Shown here one piece after another: positions 31,747 through 33,541 of a stretch of DNA of 33,541 nt. The DNA is from Bacilli bacterium (GTDB lineage: Bacteria > Bacillota_I > Bacilli_A > RF39 > UBA660): the NCBI GenBank assembly GCA_017480975.1, contig JAFURK010000019.1, forward strand, positions 1 through 33,541, written 5' to 3'. Positions within the stretch are counted from its first letter, which is position 1. Every line of letters starts with the position of its first letter. The notes under the pieces were generated by a model. The model made no database searches and was not told where the DNA came from. It saw only the letters and a program-made list of their open reading frames with translations. Both the position numbers and the translations under genes were made by a program.

Positions 31747-31801
31747 ATGCAAATTATCTAAAAATGATCTACAACTAAAAAAGGCACTAATAATTCTTTA
31801 A

Positions 31802-32155
31802 TCAAGTTTCTTGAATACTATGTCTAACCTCATGATAACAAGTTGCAGCAAAATCAAAATAGTTATCTAATTTAAAAATCGTTTTATTTGATATATTTAT
31901 ACTAGTTAAATAAAGAAAAATATTTCTTCTTTTTACTTGATTAAACCCATTACATCTCATATATTTCCTTATCCTTTGTAACTTAAATTTATTACTAGTA
32001 CCTTTAAGAAAATCTCGATAATATTCCCCCAAAGTTAAAGGAAAAACATTTACTTTAATATTAGATTTTTTAGCCTCTTCCTCTATAATTTCATATGTCA
32101 TCTTTTTCATCTGCTTAATATCTAATCTTTTTTCAATACCTATCCCACTTATCAC
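31802..32155 (-). CDS. Fragment A: hypothetical protein ending at an HEVRH motif
   Basis: The 117-aa frame begins with GTG and has only the overlapping AAGGTG as a possible ribosome site, so the start is weak; an internal ATG (KKMTYEIIEEE) is another option. Near the end lies FAATCYHEVRHSIQET and then a stop. HEVRH has the HExxH form of zincin metalloproteases, but the chain ends six residues after it, before the third metal ligand and the rest of a catalytic domain. This suggests a truncated gene. All three frames hold stops within the next 60 bases. Function is not claimed. Confidence 0.5.
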   Translation of the reverse strand: MISGIGIEKRLDIKQMKKMTYEIIEEEAKKSNIKVNVFPLTLGEYYRDFLKGTSNKFKLQRIRKYMRCNGFNQVKRRNIFLYLTSINISNKTIFKLDNYFDFAATCYHEVRHSIQET

Positions 32156-32195
32156 CTTATACCCATATTAAACTATATAAGCATTTTTAATATAT

Positions 32196-33140
32196 TTATA
32201 ACATATCCTTCTTCTTTAACATCCACGCTACTATAATAGCCAATACAAAAGATAATATACACACTATTGTAAACGCATAAGGATTACTTTCAAAACTTCC
32301 CAGCGGAACATTCATTCCCAAAAAAGAACTAATCATAGTAGGAATTGATAAAACGATTGTAATCCCTGCTAAAAATTTCATTACTACATTCAAATTATTT
32401 GATACAATTGTTGCATAAGTATCCGTAATTGAAGACAAAATCTCCTTATAAATAGTACACATCTCTATACCTTGCTTATTCTCTATCATTGTATCCTCTA
32501 ATAATTCTACATCTTCATCATACAAAGTAATTGTATTTCCTTTAGATAACTTATCCAATACCACATCATTAGCCTTTAAAGAAGTAATAAAATATACTAA
32601 AGTTTTTTCTATATCCAATAACTCTACTAATTGCTTATTAGAAGTCGAATGATATAAAACCTTCTCTCGCTTATGAATATCTGCATTAATCAAATTTAAT
32701 GCCTTCAAATAAGACGAAGCTGTTCTAAGCAATAATTGAATTAAAAATCTTGATTTCTTATACGTATAAAAAGTCTTAACCTTACCTTGTTCAAACTCCT
32801 TTAAAACATGAAACTCTTTCAAAGAAACCGTTATCACATGCAAATCATTACATATAATAATACCTAATGGATAAGTAGTATATTTATTTTTTACATGACT
32901 ATCCTCCATAAAAGGACCATCTACAACTATTAAAGTCGCATTATCAGTCTTCTCAATTCTTGGTAATTCTTCCTCATCCAATACCTTAACAATTAAATCT
33001 TCATCAATTCCCAAAGTATCAACTACATATCTTATCTCAGACTCTGTTGGTCTAATTAAATTAATCCAACAATTATCCTCTATCTCATTTATCTTCTTTA
33101 CCTTATCATCATCTAATTCATTTTTAAATATTTTTATCAT
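32196..33140 (-). CDS. corA: CorA-family magnesium/divalent cation transporter
   Basis: The 314-aa protein has the large cytoplasmic funnel domain (NCWINLIRPTESEIRYV, long helices through residue 250), followed by two C-terminal membrane helices joined by SFLGMNVPLGSF. The GMN motif is the selectivity signature of CorA pentamers for Mg2+, Co2+ or Ni2+; the basic tail MLKKKDML is usual. The frame begins with an ATG four codons earlier (33152), but that ATG overlaps AAGGATGG, so the ATG at 33140 is preferred; the difference is small. An extended -10 promoter is found upstream. Confidence 0.92.
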   Translation of the reverse strand: MIKIFKNELDDDKVKKINEIEDNCWINLIRPTESEIRYVVDTLGIDEDLIVKVLDEEELPRIEKTDNATLIVVDGPFMEDSHVKNKYTTYPLGIIICNDLHVITVSLKEFHVLKEFEQGKVKTFYTYKKSRFLIQLLLRTASSYLKALNLINADIHKREKVLYHSTSNKQLVELLDIEKTLVYFITSLKANDVVLDKLSKGNTITLYDEDVELLEDTMIENKQGIEMCTIYKEILSSITDTYATIVSNNLNVVMKFLAGITIVLSIPTMISSFLGMNVPLGSFESNPYAFTIVCILSFVLAIIVAWMLKKKDML

Positions 33141-33192
33141 TAATTCCACCATCCTTTCTTAATATTTATAAAATACTTCTCCGTTCTTCTCT

Positions 33193-33201
33193 AGTATACC
33201 A
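33193..33201 (-). promoter_or_regulatory. Extended -10 promoter of corA
   Basis: TGGTATACT on the minus strand, about 50 bases before the corA start; no good -35 box. Confidence 0.45.
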
Positions 33202-33228
33202 CAAAATAACCAACGATAAATTACCAAA

Positions 33229-33255
33229 ATAAAAAGACTATACAAATTTATAGTC
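33229..33255 (-). terminator. Terminator downstream of the group II intron
   Basis: The minus strand has GACTATA, a six-base loop and TATAGTC, followed by TTTTTATTTT. It lies in the 3' exon just past the intron and probably ends the transcript of the gene that the intron entered, which is beyond the window. Confidence 0.8.
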
Positions 33256-33336
33256 CCCAATGTAAAGTAAGAACAAAGGTCAATCGAGTAGAGAAAATTT
33301 AAATAGATTTTCTCTATTTTAATTTGTCCCTCTCAC

Positions 33337-33369
33337 ACCACCACTCATGCGGTTCTCGCAAGTGGCGGT
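33337..33369 (-). ncRNA. Domain V hairpin of the group II intron
   Basis: The minus-strand RNA forms a 9-bp lower stem (ACCGCCACT with AGTGGTGGT, one G-U), a two-base bulge (UG), a 4-bp upper stem (UGCG with CGCA) and a small AGAAC loop. A 9-bp stem with a two-base bulge is the catalytic domain V layout. It begins 5 bases past the maturase stop codon. Confidence 0.85.
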
Positions 33370-33374
33370 TCAAC

Positions 33375-33541
33375 CTATGGGTAGTATATGAACTTTATTA
33401 ATTGGTCTATTGGACATAAAAGACCTCTTTTTTGAAGTCTTTCATTTGATATAGCTTTATGAATAACTGGTGTCATACTCATTTTCCAATATTTATTACC
33501 AGAACAAGCATATTTATTTGCTACTACTTTGGATATACCTA
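33375..33541 (-). CDS. ltrA: Group II intron reverse transcriptase/maturase, C-terminal fragment
   Basis: The last 54 residues of an intron-encoded protein are visible, running off the right edge in frame. GNKYWKMSMTPVIHKAISNE followed by RLQKRGLLCPIDQL matches the C-terminal GNSRKGYWRIANSPILxxxLxNExL segment of group II intron maturases, so the RT and maturase X domains should lie outside. It ends with TAG five bases before domain V. No C-terminal endonuclease is visible at this end: the chain ends without the CxxC-type HNH motif, so the protein may lack that domain. Confidence 0.82.
   Translation of the reverse strand, partial: GISKVVANKYACSGNKYWKMSMTPVIHKAISNERLQKRGLLCPIDQLIKFIYYP

Larger units (their letters stand above)
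33281..33541 (-). mobile_element. Group II intron, 3' end (cut by window edge)
   Basis: On the minus strand the end of an intron-encoded reverse transcriptase/maturase is followed directly by a domain V-like hairpin (33337-33369) and a domain VI-like hairpin (10-bp perfect stem, 33289-33298 with 33307-33316) ending at CTACTCGATT. The GTGTGAGAGG after domain V and the final CTACTCGATT resemble the 3' ends of many bacterial group II introns as I remember them. The exact 3' splice point (33278-33284) is uncertain, and most of the element lies beyond the window. Confidence 0.85.

Noticed and set aside
1-33541. CRISPR array, tRNA or rRNA gene, or insertion sequence
   Set aside because: None was recognised; the only mobile element seen is the group II intron end.

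Overview
The window comes from a very AT-rich, low-GC Gram-positive (Bacillota) chromosome. Most genes lie on the minus strand and are tightly packed, with AGGAGG-like ribosome sites, and several intrinsic terminators actually contain the stop codon of the gene they end. TGA appears to be a stop (the TSCPD gene ends in a TGA that overlaps the next ATG), so the code is probably the standard bacterial one and not the Mycoplasma code. Genes of the sporulation programme (spoVT, spoVG, yabG, yabP, yabQ, a SleB/CwlJ-type hydrolase) point to an endospore-forming ancestry. My inference is an uncultured, gut-type lineage of Bacilli; the genus cannot be read from the sequence.

Layout. 1-122: start of serS. 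324-4962: an agmatine deiminase operon in the order putrescine carbamoyltransferase, agmatine/putrescine antiporter, agmatine deiminase, carbamate kinase; together these turn agmatine into putrescine, ammonia, CO2 and ATP. 5168-9446: potABCD polyamine importer with a co-transcribed YgjV-family membrane protein. 9596-12345: cold-shock protein, parA/parB and an unrecognised gene with a perfect consensus promoter. 12508-16154 (plus strand): mutT-like, tilS, ftsH. 16245-18700 (minus): divIC, yabQ, yabP, spoVG, veg, yabG. 18767-23659: a large orphan pilin-like protein, a HAD phosphatase, rsmA, a SleB-like hydrolase, tatD and a 57-aa membrane protein. 24011-25324: a lipoprotein and a membrane protein divergent from an XRE regulator, with palindromic operators over both promoters. 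25348-30325: metG, dUTPase, a 739-aa leucine-rich-repeat protein and spoVT. 30441-33140: a small plus-strand gene, a GNAT acetyltransferase coupled to a TSCPD protein, two pieces of a possibly broken HExxH gene, and corA. 33281-33541: the 3' end of a group II intron.

The stretch from spoVT through metG, tatD, rsmA, yabG, veg, spoVG, yabP, yabQ and divIC to tilS and ftsH keeps the gene order of the origin-proximal region of Bacillus subtilis, with many genes lost and a few inserted. With parAB nearby, the window probably lies close to the replication origin. The most distinctive local features are the XRE/lipoprotein switch, the LRR gene bracketed by two nearly identical terminators, the orphan pilin-like protein, and the split HEVRH gene.
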